From Lepisosteus oculatus (lineage: Eukaryota; Chordata; Actinopteri; Semionotiformes; Lepisosteidae), in the NCBI RefSeq assembly GCF_040954835.1, contig NC_090698.1:5082501-5146500 (forward strand): a DNA stretch of 64,000 bases, written 5' to 3'. Of this stretch, positions 60,701-64,000 are shown piece after piece (within the stretch, counting starts at the first letter, position 1; each line of letters begins with the position of its first letter). Made by a program: the position numbers and the translations under genes. A model generated the notes under the pieces. It worked only from the letters and a program-made list of their open reading frames with translations. It had not been told where the DNA came from and made no database searches.

Positions 60701-63700
60701 TGTCTGGAACAAGCAGCCCTGCCTCTTGGTCGAAGCCAACACCCTCGTTTCCTTCAAGAAAGATCGGCCTCTTCTCACTTGTCGTCTTCCTTCTGCCCTT
60801 CTGCTCCCATGTGACCGTGTTCCTGGTTCAACATGATTTCTTCTTGTTGCTGCGCAGACAAAGTTAATTAGCCTCAGCAGTAACCATCTTAACGGAAACA
60901 ACAGCCGGCAGACATGGTGTCCTTGTTACAGGATATGAAACTGGTGGAACATGAAATTGCGCGGATTAATCCCTCAACCCACACAATCAATAATCTCCCT
61001 GATACATTCTAGAGGCAGTGTAATGTGGATTCAGAAGCGCTCGGCCCTGATGTCACTGTAGTGCGAACTTTACTCTCCAGCAGCTGTGTTGCTGCCTAGT
61101 TCGCCGCTGACGCAGTGCCTGCAGCGCGATCAGCCGGGCTCATCGTGCCTGCTGACAGAAAGTGCTTCATTCATGTTTGCTTGTGATGTTGTCAGTGTGG
61201 GCTGCATTCCTGCACAAGTCAGTGCTGGTGTGCAGGTTGGAGAAATAGCAATGGGCTCTGACAAGTGTGCATTCTGATGAAGTGCAAGGAAGTTGCCCCC
61301 CCTCCCTTACACACACACACGACACACACAAGGGATGCAAAGGAGAACCCAGCTGAGAAACTATCATGGAGAAGTGCAGAGTTATGAAACTTTTTGCTAT
61401 GCAATTTAGATTGGAATTAAGCTTCTGTCAGCTCCACCCTTTTTGAAATGTCTACTCACGAGAGTTTCACGTGTCCCCAGGAGGACTCGGTGTAACATTT
61501 AAAGTTGAGAGGCATGTGTTCAACCCAGGTCTGCCCGGATGCTCGTACAAAAGCGAAGTCTTTCTCTTAGGGTGTCCATAGCTCTGCCATCCGGTTTGTA
61601 GCACTGGCGTTGCAAGGCTGCACGTTCCTGAGCGCAGTCTGACGTGCGCTCTCTCCCTGAGCGGCGGCTCCGGCTGGGTCAGGCGTGCTCACTTCCTGGA
61701 GGAGAGGGTGATTCACGGGGCTTGGCTGCCCTCTTGCCCTGCAGGCCAGTTACAGCGCGTACCCCCTGCCACTCCAGAGCGGGGTCTTGCTGCAGATGCA
61801 GCGGGGACTGGAAGTGCCTCTCGGCCTGCGGACGGGTTGGTGAGCTGGGGTTGCAGTGAGCTCTCTGGGGCCGGGTGGGGTGGAGAAAGATGGGCACAGA
61901 TGCAGGGTAAGGAATTGAGTCAGAGTGGGGGCTGCAGGTGGGAGATTCTTTTTCAGAGCAGCAGGTTCCTCTAGAGGTTGTGTGGGTCTGATCCCTTGCT
62001 TCGGGCCTGGAGAAAAGGGGTAAATTGGTCGTATTGAGCCAAAACCTTAGTTGGGCTAGACAAGCTAGGATCGCAGGTGCGTTCAAATTCAAAAACCCTG
62101 CAGGCCTCGCTGTCCATCCGCAGAGCACTGGTCCCCTGGCCTGTTTGCTGATCGCAGATGGACGTGGGGCTTTGCTGGCTCCAGTTTCTCTTGGCAGGGT
62201 TTATTTTTATCCGCTGAAAGGATGGAACTAAACAGATTAGCTCTCCCGTCTTCGCTGGTGCGCGCTTAACCAGGCCTCGGACAGCCTGCCTCGATTTCAT
62301 AGCTGTCCCTCTGTGTTTGAGTCAGGCAGGAGGACTCCTACTGAGAGGGCTGTGGACGCTGTGGGGGGGAGCATTGAGAGCCGTTTCTGAAGTGTGTCTG
62401 TGTAAGGGGTAAGCTCTTCCCCCCTGCCAGAGCCTTTTTTGCAGTAGCTATAAAAGGGGAAAGGCAGTATTAAGCCTGCCATTCATGGAGAGGTGTTAGA
62501 CACTGCACGCTCCCAGACAGGGGAATAAATCCTTAACAGGGCAATGCTCAGAGGCCTGTGGCAGGTGTCATCTGTGTGTTGTGCAGCATGTGTGCATGCA
62601 TGTGGAGCAATTCAGTGAAGGGGGACAGATGCACGCATGTCTTCAGATGTGGGTTTTTACAGGGACTGCACATGTGCTTGAAGTACATTTCACAGGTAAC
62701 CTTGTTGCGGGTGAATATGCATGCCCTCCCACGCCTGCCTGCACGCACTTGTATGTATACGGCGTATGGGCTGTTGAAAATAGTAATCGCAGTGTTGCTC
62801 CCTGCAGTACTGGAGAGGTAAGCAGCCAGAGTGATGTGGGCCCCCGTGGGAGGGCGATGTGGCAAGCCACACACCTTGCAGAGACTGTTTGTAGACACCT
62901 GACACTCAGGCCCATCCATCCCTCTGCATTCCCAGCACTGTTTGCTTTGGGAACTAGAACACACAGGAATGGCATCCTGTGAAATGGCCCCCTGACTCAC
63001 AGCCACACAACAAATCTGCTTTTATGATGAAAGCTCTGAGATGGAGTGCCTTTGGTGATGTGCTCCAGCGATTATCCTGACTCTTCCTAGAGAGAAAAAA
63101 CACTGTTTCCTGGCTTTTGCTCACAGACGAGCCTTTTCAGCTATTTCATCCGTCTAATTCCCTAATTAGCTGGACGTTAATATTTCTTGCCAGACTCTGA
63201 TAAATTCTGAAGTTGCAAAAAAACGTTGTAAAAATGTGACAGTAAACATGCTCAAGAAAACAGAATAGCTAATCCCGCTGGAGAAGTAACTTGTATTGAA
63301 GAATTGGAGTTTTGCTGAGTCTGATGCTTTATGTGGTTTTAGATTGAAAATGTATCACTGAGGATGAATCAAGAATTGGGAAGACATTAAGAAATGGATG
63401 TGTGATCACCCGCTCCTGTTCACATAATTTAAATAACAATTTAATAATGTAGTCTCAGGGCCTCTGCAGGGAACCACAAACCCCTCCCTCCACCTCTCTT
63501 TTAATCTGAGTGCTGGAAAGTAAAGTAAGTGCAATGAACTGGTATGTGCTAAAGATAATTTTCCAAAGTTACTCTAAAGTTACATGCTTTTTTTAAATTT
63601 AGAAATCTCCGCTGCCTGTGCCCATTAATGCTCATAAATGACGTCACAAGGACATGGACAGTTAAATCCGTTGAAACGGAGTTAGTCTATACAGTAGGTC

Positions 63701-64000
63701 TCGGGTTTGGGCATGCTGGAACCAGAACTGTTCAAATGATGAGTGGCTCTGACTGGGGTCTTCATTGTACCTCTGAAGCATAGGATCCATAATCCCAAGG
63801 CTTAACCAGTGAGTGAGTGAGTTCGAATCAGACAGGTTCGTAATAAGAAAGAATGGACCATTCCACATCTCTGCTCCTTATGTGTTAGCCAGTGACATAC
63901 AGTACCTGTTCCGAATACTTTTGTTTCAGGATCCAGTACTCTCTGGATTGCTGTATTCCAAGTCCAACGGGGAAAGCCTTTTAAAAATGCACAGTTAGGC
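57775..64000 (+). other. Intron-like region downstream of the probable first exon
   Basis: No exon recognised. It holds a short GTGCC tandem run near 58567–58592 and a GC-rich stretch at 59500–59930 whose open frames show no homology I can name. Confidence 0.35.

Overview
The window is nuclear DNA of a vertebrate, most likely a ray-finned fish. The protein-coding genes have vertebrate exon–intron structure with mostly GT–AG introns. The repeats are of fish type: tRNA-headed SINEs, a 5S-rRNA-headed SINE, and tRNA pseudogenes. Gene content suggests an early-branching, non-teleost lineage (gar- or bowfin-like), but that is inference; the sequence alone does not name the species.

Layout, left to right. 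(1) 0.5–12.9 kb, plus strand: the 3' part of a DMPK (myotonic dystrophy kinase) orthologue. Its first exons lie left of the window and its last exon is uncertain. (2) 19.36–31.05 kb, minus strand: FBXO46, with a single large coding exon (19874–21927), an intron of about 8.7 kb full of repeats, and a non-coding first exon at a GC-rich promoter. The coding exon has a one-base frameshift in a G-run. (3) 31–38.4 kb: repeat-rich intergenic DNA. (4) 38.52–38.96 kb, plus strand: NANOS2, a single-exon germline zinc-finger gene with a TATA box. (5) 40.3–54.7 kb, plus strand: COQ8B (ADCK4), reconstructed in 14 coding exons (612 aa). (6) 56.5–64 kb: a GC-rich promoter and probable non-coding first exon of the next plus-strand gene, then intron-like DNA. 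By synteny with human COQ8B–NUMBL this is probably NUMBL.

The human counterparts DMPK, FBXO46 and NANOS2 map to 19q13.32 and COQ8B/NUMBL to 19q13.2, so this fish region joins two segments that are separate on human chromosome 19. The genes do not form a pathway: a cytoskeletal/muscle kinase, an SCF-type F-box protein, a germline RNA regulator and a mitochondrial coenzyme Q biosynthesis ATPase/kinase.

The most unusual object is a 540-bp element at 6403–6942 inside a DMPK intron. Two nearly identical LTRs of about 240 bp (TG...CA ends) flank only 62 bp, which is almost entirely a tRNA-Leu-type primer-binding site and a polypurine tract. A matching 4-bp target duplication flanks it. The LTR itself carries a tRNA-like module with A and B boxes 44 nt apart and a perfect T-arm. 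A solo LTR of the same family, with its own 4-bp duplication, lies at 34907–35141. This is a TRIM-type mini-retrotransposon that appears to have a Pol III promoter in its LTR, comparable in logic to the plant Cassandra elements that carry 5S promoters.
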